Part shown: piece after piece, positions 9,496-18,348 of the stretch
Position numbering within the stretch: the stretch's first letter is position 1
Layout: every line of letters begins with the position of its first letter
Assembly: GCF_021442325.1 (NCBI RefSeq)
Contig: NZ_CP087879.1
Span: 1,860,001-1,924,000 of the forward strand
Direction of reading: 5' to 3'
From: Agromyces marinus
GTDB lineage: Bacteria; Actinomycetota; Actinomycetes; Actinomycetales; Microbacteriaceae
Length of the DNA stretch: 64,000 bases
Translations under genes and position numbers: made by a program
The notes under the pieces: generated by a model
The model's database searches: none
What the model was told of the DNA's origin: nothing
Seen by the model: the letters and a program-made list of their open reading frames with translations, nothing else

Positions 9496-11363
9496 TTGAC
9501 CTCCGATGCGCCGACGAGCGACTCCGACCAGCCGAGCAGACGGATCTGCTCGTCGGACCCGACCGCGGGGACGTAGAACATGAGCTGGATTCCGATGATG
9601 CGCTGCACGCCCTTCGCGCTCTTCTCATCGAATCCCGAGAGCGCGGCGCCGGGCTGGCCCGCCTCGAAGCCGATCGTGCCGCCGTCGTTCGGCGTGACCT
9701 TCTCGGTCTGGTTGATCGACACCGTCACGAGCGCGCCCGAGTCGTTCGTCGCGAGCGCCACCGTCGGGCTGTCGCCGACGGCGTTCGAGAACGCGATGTC
9801 GGCCGTCTCAGGCAGCGCATCGGCCGTGGCCTGCTGCCCCTCGACGCCGAGCTCCTGCCGGATCACATCCCCCTCGGGGTCGAAGAACTGCGCGAACTCC
9901 GACTCGTCGCCCTTGAGGAGCACGTCGGCGTAGGCCGGTGCGACCTGCCCGGTCGGCATGACGAGCCCCTTGAACTCGGGGTTGATCGGCGGAGCGCCGA
10001 TGGATGCCGGTGCGACCTCGGGCACGTCCGCGTTCGGGACGAGCGCCGTCGCGTACAACACCTTGTAGTTCTCGCGCGGAGATTCCTGCCGCATCACGAG
10101 CGCGGTGGGCGCGATCGTCTCGTCTTCGCTGTTCTTCGCGATCGTGAGCACCGTGCGCGGCCACCCGCTCGCCTGCTGCGGGAGGGTGAGGGTGAGCGGG
10201 GCTGCGGGAATCGCAGGGAGGGACGCCTGGTCGGGCAGCGACTTGCGGATCGCGTAGTTGGCCTTGCGTGCCTCGAACGCCGGACCCGTGAAGCGCTCCG
10301 CGAGGCGCTGCGCGTCCGCCGCCTGGTCGACCTCGGTCGTGAACACCGCGACCCGGCGCATGATGCGCTCCATCTGGGGCACGCTCACGGCCGGCACGAC
10401 CTGGGGTGCCTCGGGCTCCGCCGTCGGCGCCGGCTCCTCGCCGGCCGGAGCCGTCTGCACGGGCGTCGCAGGCGCGGTCGTCTCGGGCGCCGAGGACAGG
10501 TCGGGCCAGTAGTCGGACGAGCATGCCGAGAGCGCGATCGCCGGCACCAGGACGACCGGCAGCAGCGCCATCCGCTTCGCCCGACCCGAACCGGACAGCG
10601 CGGACCGCTCCGAGCGCGGCGCGCGCGGGGCACGCATCAGCTTGCCCTTCGGGCCCTTCGGAAGGTTCCGGCGCGGGCCGCGCGAGCGACGATGCGCCAG
10701 GATCCCGGAGATCAGCAGGCCGACACCGACGAGGAAGAACAGCCCGCCGCCCGCCATGAGCGGGCCCGCCCACGGCGTCGCATTCTCGAGCGGCCATGCG
10801 AGGACGATGCGCCCGGGTGCCGGCTGGGTGCCATCCGAGGCGATCAGCACGGAGATGCCCTCGGGAACGTCGATGGTCGTCGTCAGGGTCCGGTCGCCGG
10901 TGAACTCGTCGAGCCAGAGGTCGCTCCCCGCGGGCGAAGCCGCGGGGTCGGGCTCCGCCTCCTCGTCGGTCGCCGGTTCATCGCTGACCGCGGGCTCCTC
11001 CGTCTGAGGCGCGGTCGGCGTGGTGTCGTCGACCGGGTTCGCCACGACGACCTCGCTCGTGAGCTCGCCCGTCTCGGCGTCGTACCCGACCGCCGTGTAG
11101 AGGTCGTCGCCGATCCACGCGGCCACATCGCCGGTGCGCCCGTAGGAGAGGTACACCGGTCCGCCCCCGGACACCGTGATCGTCTGCTTGCCGGGTTGCG
11201 CCGCCAGCACCTCCGGCGTGAGCACGGTGTAGCTCGCCTGGTTCTCGACGACCGTCCCGAGCGACACGCTGTCGGGTTCGAGGAAGACGGTCCGCTGGGC
11301 GATGCCGAAACCGACCAGGACGGCGGCAGCGGCGAACGCCAGAATGGCGAAGACGAAACGCAC
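9492..11363 (-). CDS. Large secreted-domain membrane protein with internal lipobox, function unknown
   Basis: 623 residues from the GTG at 11363, chosen because GGAGG sits eight bases upstream and the product opens with a membrane segment (VRFVFAILAFAAAAVLVGFG). An outer-surface domain rich in Asp, Glu and Pro follows (about 25-205). A second membrane segment (GPLMAGGGLFFLVGVGLLI) and a strongly basic linker of about 40 residues come next. A third segment ends in a lipobox-like ALSAC-SS, followed by a Pro/Thr/Ala stretch and a roughly 290-residue extracytoplasmic domain. Similar proteins occur in Microbacteriaceae, some carrying an unsupported glycosyltransferase label. I cannot assign a reaction. 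It is coupled to the downstream thioredoxin-like gene. Confidence 0.8.
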   Translation of the reverse strand: MRFVFAILAFAAAAVLVGFGIAQRTVFLEPDSVSLGTVVENQASYTVLTPEVLAAQPGKQTITVSGGGPVYLSYGRTGDVAAWIGDDLYTAVGYDAETGELTSEVVVANPVDDTTPTAPQTEEPAVSDEPATDEEAEPDPAASPAGSDLWLDEFTGDRTLTTTIDVPEGISVLIASDGTQPAPGRIVLAWPLENATPWAGPLMAGGGLFFLVGVGLLISGILAHRRSRGPRRNLPKGPKGKLMRAPRAPRSERSALSGSGRAKRMALLPVVLVPAIALSACSSDYWPDLSSAPETTAPATPVQTAPAGEEPAPTAEPEAPQVVPAVSVPQMERIMRRVAVFTTEVDQAADAQRLAERFTGPAFEARKANYAIRKSLPDQASLPAIPAAPLTLTLPQQASGWPRTVLTIAKNSEDETIAPTALVMRQESPRENYKVLYATALVPNADVPEVAPASIGAPPINPEFKGLVMPTGQVAPAYADVLLKGDESEFAQFFDPEGDVIRQELGVEGQQATADALPETADIAFSNAVGDSPTVALATNDSGALVTVSINQTEKVTPNDGGTIGFEAGQPGAALSGFDEKSAKGVQRIIGIQLMFYVPAVGSDEQIRLLGWSESLVGASEVK

Positions 11364-11560
11364 TCGGGGCACCTCCAGGCCGCACCATGCGGCATCCGAC
11401 AAAGACACCCAACACTACCCACCGTGTCTGGGAGTCTCCTAACGGATGACTGAGCGTGCCCGCCCGCCCCGCGCGGTGCCCGCGCGCCGTATGATCGGAT
11501 GCGACCCGCGCGCCCCCACACAATCCCCCAGAACGCGGGACACGGACCCCGGAGGAAGAA
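11364..11560. promoter_or_regulatory. Divergent intergenic region with putative promoters both ways
   Basis: This 197-bp gap separates the membrane protein (minus) from the coiled-coil protein (plus). TATGAT at 11490-11495 fits a plus-strand -10 about 65 bases before the TTG start. TAGTGT on the minus strand (11417-11412) could serve the membrane protein. No good -35 was seen for either. Confidence 0.35.
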
Positions 11561-13168
11561 TTGGCCGTCGAAGAGACCGAGTTCACGCAGGTGTTCCGCG
11601 GATACGACAAGGACGAGGTCGACAAGAGCATCAACCAGCTCCGTCGCGAGATCATCGCGGCGAACACCTCGACCGGCGAAGTGCAGAAGGAGAACAAGCG
11701 TCTCCTCGCACGCATCGAAGAGCTCACCGCCGAGCTCGAAGAGGTCGGCAGCCCCACCTTCTCCGGCCTCGGCACGAAGCTCGAGAACACGCTCCGCGTC
11801 GCCGAAGAGCAGTCCACCCGCCTCATCGCGCAGGCCGACATCGACGCCGAGAAGCTGCGCCGCGCCGCAGAGGACGAGTCGCACCTCATGCGGTCCGACG
11901 CGCACGAGCTCGCCGAGCGCACCCTGAGCGAAGCGCGCGCGCAGGCCAACCGCCTCCTCGAGAACGCGCGCGCCGAGGCCGACGACATGGTCGCCCGCGC
12001 GCACGAGGCCAGCGAACAGGCACGCGAGGACGCCAAGCGCGACGCAGCCTCCATCCGGGGCACCGCAGCGACCGAGGCCGCCGAGGCGCGCGCGACCGCG
12101 AAGCGCGAGTCCGCCGCGGTCGTCTCCGAAGCCGAGCGCAAGGCCGCCGAAATGCTGGTCTCGGCCAACACCGAGGCCAACGAGGCGCGCGCTGCCGCCG
12201 CCGGCCTGCAGGAGGAGACCGAGCAGACCCGCGCCGAGGTCGCGATCGAGCTCGACCAGAAGCGGGCCGAGCTCGCGAAGGAGACCGAGCAGGCACGCAT
12301 CGACCTCGCTCGCGAGACCGAGCAATCCCGCCTCGACCTCGAGCGCGAGAACCGCGAGGCCCGTGCAGCCATCGAGGCCGAGATCACCGAGCGCCGCGCC
12401 ACGCTCGAGCACGAACTCGAGCAGGCCCGCACCGACCTCGAGCGCGAACTCGAGGCCGAGCGCGTGAAGCTCGCCCAGGAGCGCGAGCAGGCCGTCGTCG
12501 ACCTCGAGCGCGAGGCCGAGACCGCCGGCCTCAAGCTCCAGCACGAACTCGACCGCGTCCGCACCAAGCACGCCGCCGAGCTCGAGCAGATGCGCGCCGA
12601 CCTGGCCCTCGAGCAGGAGCAGGCCCGCGCCGACTTCGAAGCCGAGGCGGAGCAGGCCCGCATCGACCTCGACAACCAGCTCACGTCGATGAAGAAGAAG
12701 ACCACGCACGAGGTCGACCGCATGCGCCGCGAGGTCGAGCGGGCCCGGATGGACCTCGAAGCCGAGATCGCGACCAAGCGCGACGAGGCCGAGCAGGAGC
12801 TGCTCACGGCGCAACAGGACGCAGCCGAGCAGACCAAGAAGTTCCTCGACGACGCCAACACCGAACTCGCCGCCGCGGTCGCACGCGCCGACGCTGCCCG
12901 CGCCGAAGCCGAGCGCCTCGAGACCGAGGCCCGCTCCGAGATCGCCGACATCCGCGACAAGGCCGACGAGGAAGCGCGCGAGCGGATCGCCGCCGCGCAC
13001 GCGCAGGCGCGCAAGCTCATCGCCGACGCCGAGGAGCGGACACGCGCACTCGTCGCCGACGCCGAGGACCGCCTCGCCCAGATTAGGATCGAGCGAGACG
13101 CCGTTGCCGGCTACTTCGAGAGCCTCCGCAGCGTGCTGACCCAGGCGGAGCAGGTGGCTGGCAAGTAG
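11561..13168 (+). CDS. Long coiled-coil DivIVA-family protein (cytoskeletal filament type)
   Basis: 535 residues, almost all predicted coiled coil. The N-terminus (EFTQVFRGYDKDEVDKSINQLRRE) is the DivIVA-type membrane/pole-targeting motif. Residues 221-374 form fourteen gapless 11-residue repeats of the type EQARxDLExEx, encoded at 12221-12682. The TTG at 11561 is taken because GGAGG lies five bases upstream. The design resembles Streptomyces FilP/Scy-like polarity proteins more than the short Wag31, but identity with either is not shown. A 23-bp gap to the AI-2E-type permease suggests one transcript. Confidence 0.85.
   Translation: MAVEETEFTQVFRGYDKDEVDKSINQLRREIIAANTSTGEVQKENKRLLARIEELTAELEEVGSPTFSGLGTKLENTLRVAEEQSTRLIAQADIDAEKLRRAAEDESHLMRSDAHELAERTLSEARAQANRLLENARAEADDMVARAHEASEQAREDAKRDAASIRGTAATEAAEARATAKRESAAVVSEAERKAAEMLVSANTEANEARAAAAGLQEETEQTRAEVAIELDQKRAELAKETEQARIDLARETEQSRLDLERENREARAAIEAEITERRATLEHELEQARTDLERELEAERVKLAQEREQAVVDLEREAETAGLKLQHELDRVRTKHAAELEQMRADLALEQEQARADFEAEAEQARIDLDNQLTSMKKKTTHEVDRMRREVERARMDLEAEIATKRDEAEQELLTAQQDAAEQTKKFLDDANTELAAAVARADAARAEAERLETEARSEIADIRDKADEEARERIAAAHAQARKLIADAEERTRALVADAEDRLAQIRIERDAVAGYFESLRSVLTQAEQVAGK
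12221..12682 (+). repeat. 33-bp coding repeat encoding fourteen hendecads
   Basis: Fourteen consecutive 11-residue units (for example EQARTDLEREL, EQSRLDLEREN, EQMRADLALEQ) occur with no insertion or deletion. Hendecads give a coiled coil with slight right-handed supercoil, unlike the heptads in the rest of the protein. Confidence 0.85.
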
Positions 13169-13191
13169 CCCGAGACGAGGGAGCGCGGTCG

Positions 13192-14256
13192 GTGAAGATC
13201 CAGAACGCGTTCACCCTCGCCCTCGTCGGCACGCTCGGCGTCGGAGTCGGCCTGGTCATCCTGACCGCGGTCTCCAGCCTGTCGACGATCCTCACCTACA
13301 TCGGAGCAGCACTCTTCCTGGCCCTCGGCCTCGAGCCCGCCGTGAGCGGACTCGAGCGCCGGGGGCTTCCGCGTTGGGCGGCGATCCTCCTGGTCATCGT
13401 GGGCGTCGCGGCGGTCGTCGCCGCGTTGCTGCTCGCGGTCATCCCGATCATCGTCGACCAGGTCGCGCAGCTCGTCGTGCAGATCCCGCTGATCGTCCTG
13501 CAGGTCAACCGCATCGACTGGATCACCTGGTTGCAGGAGCAGTTCCCCCTGCTGAAGATCGACGAGATCAGCGAGCAGGCCGGCGCGGCGCTCACCGACT
13601 TCTTCACCAACCCCGACAAGCTGAGCGAGCTCCTCGGCGGCGTCTGGGCGGTCGCGATCGCGATCGGCAGCGGCGCGTTCGCGGTCGTCATCGTCGCCGT
13701 GCTGACCATCTACTTCACGGCGTCGCTCGATTCGATGAAGCGCGCGACCTACCAGCTCATCCCCGCCTCGCGCCGGGCTCGATTCGCCGACCTGACCGAG
13801 CAGATCACCCAGTCCGTCGGCCGCTACGTCATGGGGCAGGTCTCGCTCGCGGCCGTGAACGGATTCCTGAGCTTCACCTACCTCTCGATCATCGGCGCAC
13901 CGTTCCCGGCGGTCCTCGCATTCATCGCGTTCCTGTTCTCGCTCGTCCCCCTCGTCGGAACCCTCACGGGCTCGGTCATCATCGTCCTGCTCTGCCTCAT
14001 TCCCGGGCTCGGGTCACCGCTGACCGCACTCGCCGCCGGGATCTACTACCTGATCTACATGCAGGTCGAGGCATACGTGCTCTCCCCGCGCATCATGAGC
14101 CGGGCGGTCAAGGTGCCCGGTGCGCTCGTCGTCGTCGCCGCACTCGCCGGCGGCGCGCTGCTCGGCATCCTCGGCGCACTCATCGCGATCCCGGTCGCTG
14201 CGGCGACCCTGCTCATCATCAAGCAGGTCGTGATCCCACGGCAGAACGAGCGCTGA
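13192..14256 (+). CDS. AI-2E family transporter (PerM/YdiK type membrane protein)
   Basis: 354 residues with about seven or eight membrane segments in the typical AI-2E/PerM arrangement. Two hairpins at the N-terminus (ALVGTLGVGVGLVIL, IGAALFLALGLEPAVSGLERRG) are followed by a long amphipathic central region (VDQVAQLVVQIPLIVLQ to about 150). A C-terminal bundle contains FPAVLAFIAFLFSLVPLVGT, the family signature, and VEAYVLSPRIMSRAVKVPG. Substrates differ across the family and none can be named here. The GTG at 13192 is close behind the coiled-coil gene. Confidence 0.9.
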   Translation: MKIQNAFTLALVGTLGVGVGLVILTAVSSLSTILTYIGAALFLALGLEPAVSGLERRGLPRWAAILLVIVGVAAVVAALLLAVIPIIVDQVAQLVVQIPLIVLQVNRIDWITWLQEQFPLLKIDEISEQAGAALTDFFTNPDKLSELLGGVWAVAIAIGSGAFAVVIVAVLTIYFTASLDSMKRATYQLIPASRRARFADLTEQITQSVGRYVMGQVSLAAVNGFLSFTYLSIIGAPFPAVLAFIAFLFSLVPLVGTLTGSVIIVLLCLIPGLGSPLTALAAGIYYLIYMQVEAYVLSPRIMSRAVKVPGALVVVAALAGGALLGILGALIAIPVAAATLLIIKQVVIPRQNER

Positions 14257-14277
14257 CGGCAGAACGCGTGCTGAGCC

Positions 14278-15024
14278 TCAGGAATCCGAGACGGATGCCG
14301 CCGGCCACTCGGCCGGCATCGGCAGCGCGGAGGGGTTCACGGCCCGCACGATCTCGGTGAGCACCCGACGCGTCTGCGACTCCCCGACCCACAGGTGCCG
14401 CCCGCCCTCGACATCGATCCGCGTGAGGTTCGGCAGCCCGGCGAACCGCTCCGCAGCCTCGGCCGGCTTCAGGTAGTCGTCGTGCTCCGGGATGAGCGCC
14501 ACGACCGGCACGCTCGCCGAACGCCACCGCAGCAGCTCGTCCTCGCTCGTCCGGTGCAGCGGCGGCGAGAGCAGGATCGCGCCGGCGATGCCGTGCTCGA
14601 GACCGTACTTCAGGGCGAGCTCGGTGCCGAACGACCACCCGACCAGCCACGGGGCGGGCAGGCCCCGTTCGGCGACGAACCGCATCGCAGCAGCGACATC
14701 CGCTCGTTCGCTCACCCCCTCGCCGAACCGGCCGTCGCTCGTGCCCCGCGGAGACGCCGTGCCCCGCGTGTTGAACCGCACCACCGCGAGGTCTGCGAGC
14801 GCGGGCAGCCGCGCGGCGGCCTTCCGGAGGATGTGCGAGTCCATGAATCCACCGGCGGTCGGCAGCGGATGCAGCGTCACGAGCGTCGCGACCGGCGCCC
14901 GCGTCTCGGGCACGGCCAGTTCGCCGACGAGCCGCAGCCCGTCGTCGGTTCGCAGTTCGATCTCCTCGCGGCGGGCGGGAAGGACGACGCCCGCGCGGAT
15001 CTCGGTCATGGTCTCGTCGGTCAC
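14278..15024 (-). CDS. Alpha/beta hydrolase
   Basis: 248 residues with the alpha/beta-hydrolase fold: VATLVTLHPLPTAGGFMDS (oxyanion region), nucleophile elbow GWSFGTEL (Ser), PEHDDYLKP (acid Asp) and GGRHLWVG (His). This resembles the serine-hydrolase group annotated as dienelactone-hydrolase-like proteins, but no substrate is apparent. The GTG at 15024 overlaps the stop of the upstream zinc-ribbon gene (GTGA) and has GGAGG 11 bases upstream, so I prefer it to the ATG at 15009. It converges on the AI-2E gene with 21 bp between. Confidence 0.85.
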   Translation of the reverse strand: MTDETMTEIRAGVVLPARREEIELRTDDGLRLVGELAVPETRAPVATLVTLHPLPTAGGFMDSHILRKAAARLPALADLAVVRFNTRGTASPRGTSDGRFGEGVSERADVAAAMRFVAERGLPAPWLVGWSFGTELALKYGLEHGIAGAILLSPPLHRTSEDELLRWRSASVPVVALIPEHDDYLKPAEAAERFAGLPNLTRIDVEGGRHLWVGESQTRRVLTEIVRAVNPSALPMPAEWPAASVSDS

Positions 15025-15329
15025 GTCGGTCCGATCCTCCAGCAGTACGTGTGCCAATGCCTGCGCGACGCCAGGTCGGCCGCTTCGCCGAGCACGCCGT
15101 CAGCCCGCCACGCCACGAGGTGTGCGACACCCGGGTCGATCTCGAGACCGCATCCCGGGCACAGGTACGCCTTGACCGCCTGCGCCTCGGACACGGGCTG
15201 GACGTTCCATTCGCGCCCTCCGCGCACCTCGGTGCGGCGCCACGCGGCCGTCAGGCGATCGACATCGAGTTCGGGATGCGGCTCGCGTGCCCGCGCGGCA
15301 CGGCCACGGGAGCGGTGGGAGCGGGGCAT
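15021..15329 (-). CDS. Small zinc-ribbon-like conserved protein
   Basis: 102 residues. The C-terminal half carries YLCPGCGLEIDPGVAHLVAW followed by RRHWHTYCW, a Cys-Cys-His-Cys set that would bind zinc. This CPGC...HWHxxCW pattern belongs to a small conserved actinobacterial family, sometimes labelled ATP/GTP-binding without evidence. The basic N-terminus (PRSHRSRGRAAR) suits nucleic-acid contact. A -10-like TAGACT ends six bases before the ATG, so it is probably leaderless. It is translationally coupled to the hydrolase downstream. Confidence 0.8.
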   Translation of the reverse strand: MPRSHRSRGRAARAREPHPELDVDRLTAAWRRTEVRGGREWNVQPVSEAQAVKAYLCPGCGLEIDPGVAHLVAWRADGVLGEAADLASRRHWHTYCWRIGPT

Positions 15330-15335
15330 CGCACC

Positions 15336-15341
15336 AGTCTA
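15336..15341 (-). promoter_or_regulatory. Putative -10 (TAGACT) for the zinc-ribbon/hydrolase operon
   Basis: TAGACT on the minus strand lies six bases upstream of the ATG at 15329, consistent with a leaderless transcript. No -35 match is obvious. Confidence 0.45.
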
Positions 15342-15391
15342 CGACTCGCGGGGAACGCGGCGACGGGTGCCGAACGCGAGGGCCGTCCGGA

Positions 15392-16180
15392 TCAGTACCA
15401 GCCGACGCTCTGCGAATGCGCCCAGGCTCCGCACGGCGCCCCGTACCGACCCTGGATGTAGCCGAGACCCCACTCGATCTGCGTGGCGGGGTTCGTCGCC
15501 CAGTCGGCGCCCGCACTGGCCATCTTGTCGCCGGGCAACGACTGCGGGATCCCGTAGGCCCCGCTCGAGGCGTTGTACGCGTTCACGCGCCATCCGCTCT
15601 CCTTGTTCCACAGGGCGACCAGGCAATCGAACTCGGTGGTCGGCCACCCGCGCGCCGCGACCGCCTGGGCGCCGTACGCCTGCGCCGAGCCCGGATCGGG
15701 CACCACCGCGGGCGGAGCCCACCCGGCAGCCGACGCGGGCTCGGGTTCCTCGGGCTTCGCCTCGACGACGTAGTCCTCGGAGGCGACCGCGACCGACGCG
15801 TAGCCGTCCGACACCTCGAGTTCCTGGGTGGCATGGCCGCCGAAGCGGTCGACCGGCGTGTACGTCGCGGTGGCGGTCGCACCCGCGTACGGGTCGACCA
15901 CGTTCACCAGCAGGAAGCCGACCGATGCCGCGAACGCGAACACCACGCTCGCGGCCTGCCGCACCGGCCCGTGGACGCTCCTGCGCTGCGGAACCTGGCG
16001 CGGCGTCGCGGCGAGCGGCGTCGCGGGAAACTGGGCGACGTGCGGCTGCGGAACGGGCCGCTCCGGCGCGGTCCGCGGCACCTCGTGCCCGCCCGTTGCG
16101 CGGAGTCGGGCCTCCCGCCTCGTCATCGGCGCTTCACCGTCGCGCGCACCGAACCGGTCGCCGCCCGTGCCCCCGTTCAT
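15392..16180 (-). CDS. Secreted/membrane-anchored lytic transglycosylase-like protein
   Basis: 262 residues. A basic cytoplasmic N-terminus is followed by one membrane segment (VVFAFAASVGFLLVNVV, about 85-105), a linker rich in Thr, Val and Glu, and a C-terminal lysozyme-like domain. That domain has FDCLVALWNKESGWRVNAYN (catalytic Glu in NKESGW), SGAYGIPQSLPGDKMASAG and GLGYIQGRYGAPC. This fits the actinobacterial aggregation-promoting/RPF-like transglycosylases acting on peptidoglycan. The ATG shares ATGA with the end of the upstream DivIVA-motif gene, suggesting coordinated envelope roles. Confidence 0.87.
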   Translation of the reverse strand: MNGGTGGDRFGARDGEAPMTRREARLRATGGHEVPRTAPERPVPQPHVAQFPATPLAATPRQVPQRRSVHGPVRQAASVVFAFAASVGFLLVNVVDPYAGATATATYTPVDRFGGHATQELEVSDGYASVAVASEDYVVEAKPEEPEPASAAGWAPPAVVPDPGSAQAYGAQAVAARGWPTTEFDCLVALWNKESGWRVNAYNASSGAYGIPQSLPGDKMASAGADWATNPATQIEWGLGYIQGRYGAPCGAWAHSQSVGWY

Positions 16181-16755
16181 CGCACCGCCAGCATCACGTC
16201 GACGACCGCGTCGAGCACCAGGTCGACCTGGGCCTCGCGGTATCCGCCCCGCTGCGCCGAGAAGACGACGGTGCGCACATCGTCGATCGCGATCGGCCAA
16301 CCGTCGCGGAAGTACTGGGTGAGACGGTCGGCGAAGGCGTCGACCTCGCCGACGTCGTACCCCTTCGCGAGCTTGCTGACCCGCTCGAAGCGGGCGCCCT
16401 CGGGCCGCGCGAGCCGGTTCGCGACGACCTGTGCCGTCGACCGCGCCTCGGACAGCCATGCCTCGTCACCGTGCAGGCGCGAGGCGATCTGGCGCTCGCG
16501 GAACGCGAACGCATCCTCGAGCCGCTCGAGCGCGGAATCCACGTGCGAGGTGGAGTAGCCGCCCTTCTGCATCGAGAACGCGGTCAACCGGATCCGCTCG
16601 GCGTCGAGGGGGTCGTCGTCGGGTGCCGGCCGGCCGTCGTAGGCGCGGCGGGCACGCCGGAGGAACTCCTCGACCTCGACGGTCTTGTAGCCCAGCTGAT
16701 TCCTGCGGGCCCGGGGGAACGTGGCATCCACCGCACCAGTATCGCGCACGCTCAC
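16177..16755 (-). CDS. DivIVA-domain protein with four tandem DivIVA-type motifs
   Basis: 192 residues. Four copies of the short DivIVA-type motif are visible: QLGYKTVEVEEFLRRA (about 20), QKGGYSTSHVDSALERL (about 63), AKGYDVGEVDAFADRL (about 128) and QRGGYREAQVDLVLDAV (about 168). They are arranged as two pairs and the long coiled coil of true DivIVA is absent. The GTG at 16755 was kept; a GTG a few codons inside (VDATFPRARR) is also possible. It follows cdsA by 16 bp and is coupled to the transglycosylase, hinting at a role in polar wall growth (inference). Confidence 0.8.
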   Translation of the reverse strand: MSVRDTGAVDATFPRARRNQLGYKTVEVEEFLRRARRAYDGRPAPDDDPLDAERIRLTAFSMQKGGYSTSHVDSALERLEDAFAFRERQIASRLHGDEAWLSEARSTAQVVANRLARPEGARFERVSKLAKGYDVGEVDAFADRLTQYFRDGWPIAIDDVRTVVFSAQRGGYREAQVDLVLDAVVDVMLAVR

Positions 16756-16771
16756 CTGATCTCGTACACCC

Positions 16772-17755
16772 TCAGCCGAAGAGATGGAACGCGGCGAACG
16801 CGACCGCCGCCGACGGAAGGATCGAGTCGAGCCGGTCGAGGAACCCGCCGTGGCCCGGCAGCCACGAACTCATGTCCTTGATCCCGAGGTCGCGCTTGAC
16901 CAGCGACTCGGCCAGGTCGCCGAGCGTCGCCGAGAGCAGGATGGCGGCGCCGAACGCGAGCCCGAACCACCATGGCTGGCCGAGCATGAACAGGGCGGCC
17001 AGCACGCCCACGACGAGCGCCGCCGCAGCGCCGCCCGCGAAGCCCTCCCACGTCTTCTTCGGGCTGATGACCGGCGCCATCGGATGCTTGCCGAACGCGA
17101 GGCCCGAGGCGTACGCGCCGGTGTCGGCGGCCACGGCGACGAGCACGAACGCCAGCGTCCACCACTGGCCGCCGTCGGCGGCCACGAGCACGACGGCGAA
17201 CGTCGCGAGGAACGTGACGTACGCCTGCACGAAGATGCCGGCGCCGAGATCGCGCGCGAGGGCGCGGCCGTCGCTGCGCGAACCTGCGGGCACCTGCTCG
17301 ACGAGCCGCCAGCAGACCACGAGGGCCATGCCTGCGAGCACCGCGACGAGTTGCCCGGCCGCGCCGCCGTAGTAGGCGACCGGTACGGCGATGATCGCCA
17401 CCGCCACGGTCGGGATCCTGGGGACCCGGTAGCCGCCGTGCCGGAGCGCCGACGCCAGCTCGGAACTGGAGAAGGCGGCCACGACGACCGCGAACACCAT
17501 GAACAGTTCCTTGAACACGAGCAGGCTGAGCAGCAGGGCGCCGCCGAAGACCAGCCCGATCAGCACCGCCCCGAGCAGGTTCCGCCCGGTGCGCGCGTTG
17601 ATCCGCTCCTGGGCCTCGTCGAAATGCGCACGGGAGACCTCGAACTGCCGCTCGAGGTCGACCCGCTTCGCGTGCAACTGCGCTCGGAGATCGTCCCGCC
17701 CCGGATGCCGCTGGTCGTCGGCGTCCGACCGGTCTCCCTCAGGGACGCCCGTCAT
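16772..17755 (-). CDS. cdsA: Phosphatidate cytidylyltransferase CdsA
   Basis: Makes CDP-diacylglycerol from phosphatidate and CTP in the inner membrane. 327 residues. A charged N-terminal extension of about 55 residues precedes some eight membrane segments. The signature runs from HPMAPVISPKKTWEGFAGG to GDLAESLVKRDLGIKDMSSWLPGHGGFLDRLDS, with the conserved Asp/Lys residues of the family. It sits eight bases after frr in the conserved order rpsB-tsf-pyrH-frr-cdsA. Confidence 0.95.
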   Translation of the reverse strand: MTGVPEGDRSDADDQRHPGRDDLRAQLHAKRVDLERQFEVSRAHFDEAQERINARTGRNLLGAVLIGLVFGGALLLSLLVFKELFMVFAVVVAAFSSSELASALRHGGYRVPRIPTVAVAIIAVPVAYYGGAAGQLVAVLAGMALVVCWRLVEQVPAGSRSDGRALARDLGAGIFVQAYVTFLATFAVVLVAADGGQWWTLAFVLVAVAADTGAYASGLAFGKHPMAPVISPKKTWEGFAGGAAAALVVGVLAALFMLGQPWWFGLAFGAAILLSATLGDLAESLVKRDLGIKDMSSWLPGHGGFLDRLDSILPSAAVAFAAFHLFG

Positions 17756-17763
17756 CGTGTACC

Positions 17764-18318
17764 TCAGACCTCGAGGAGTTCGGCTTCCTTGCGCTTGAGC
17801 GCGTCGTCGATCTGGTCGACGTGGGACTTCGTGATCTGCTCGAGCTCCTTCTCGCCGCGAGCCACCTCGTCGTCGCCGACCTCGCCCTTGAGGGACTCGA
17901 GGTCGTCCTTGGCCTTCCGGCGGACGTTCCGGATCGAGACCCGGCCGTCCTCGGCCTTCGACTTGACGAGCTTCACGAACTCCTTGCGCCGCTCCTCGGT
18001 GAGTTCGGGCAGGGTCACTCGGATGATGTTGCCGTCGTTCGACGGGTTCGCACCCAGGTTGGGCGTGTCGCGGATCGCCTGCTCGATGTCCCTCATCGCG
18101 CCCTTGTCGTACGGGGTCACGACGAGGGTGCGGGCCTCGGGGTTCGACAGCGACGCGAGCTGCGCGAGCGGCGTCGGGGTGCCGTAGTAGCTCACCATGA
18201 TCTTCTGGAACAGCTGCGGGTTCGCCCGCCCCGTCCGGACCGACGCGAAGTCGTCCTTGGCGACCTCGACGGCCTTCTGCATGCGTTCACTTGCTTCGGA
18301 CAGCACATCCGCGATCAC
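17764..18318 (-). CDS. frr: Ribosome recycling factor
   Basis: Splits post-termination ribosomes together with EF-G. 184 residues, full length, opening [34 protein letters not shown] with the universally conserved RTGRA. ITLP-equivalent [19 protein letters not shown] and [12 protein letters not shown] follow. Start is GTG at 18318 behind a GAAGGAG ribosome site. A -10-like TAGACT overlaps the pyrH stop (18346-18351), so frr may also be transcribed on its own. Confidence 0.97.
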   Translation of the reverse strand: MIADVLSEASERMQKAVEVAKDDFASVRTGRANPQLFQKIMVSYYGTPTPLAQLASLSNPEARTLVVTPYDKGAMRDIEQAIRDTPNLGANPSNDGNIIRVTLPELTEERRKEFVKLVKSKAEDGRVSIRNVRRKAKDDLESLKGEVGDDEVARGEKELEQITKSHVDQIDDALKRKEAELLEV

Positions 18319-18348
18319 GGCGACTCCTTCTCTCGGGCTCGGGACAGT

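Noticed and set aside
9492..10620. Separate lipoprotein gene starting at the internal lipobox
   Set aside because: Frame is continuous, no ribosome site before the internal ATG, and the three-segment topology makes sense; kept only as a question.
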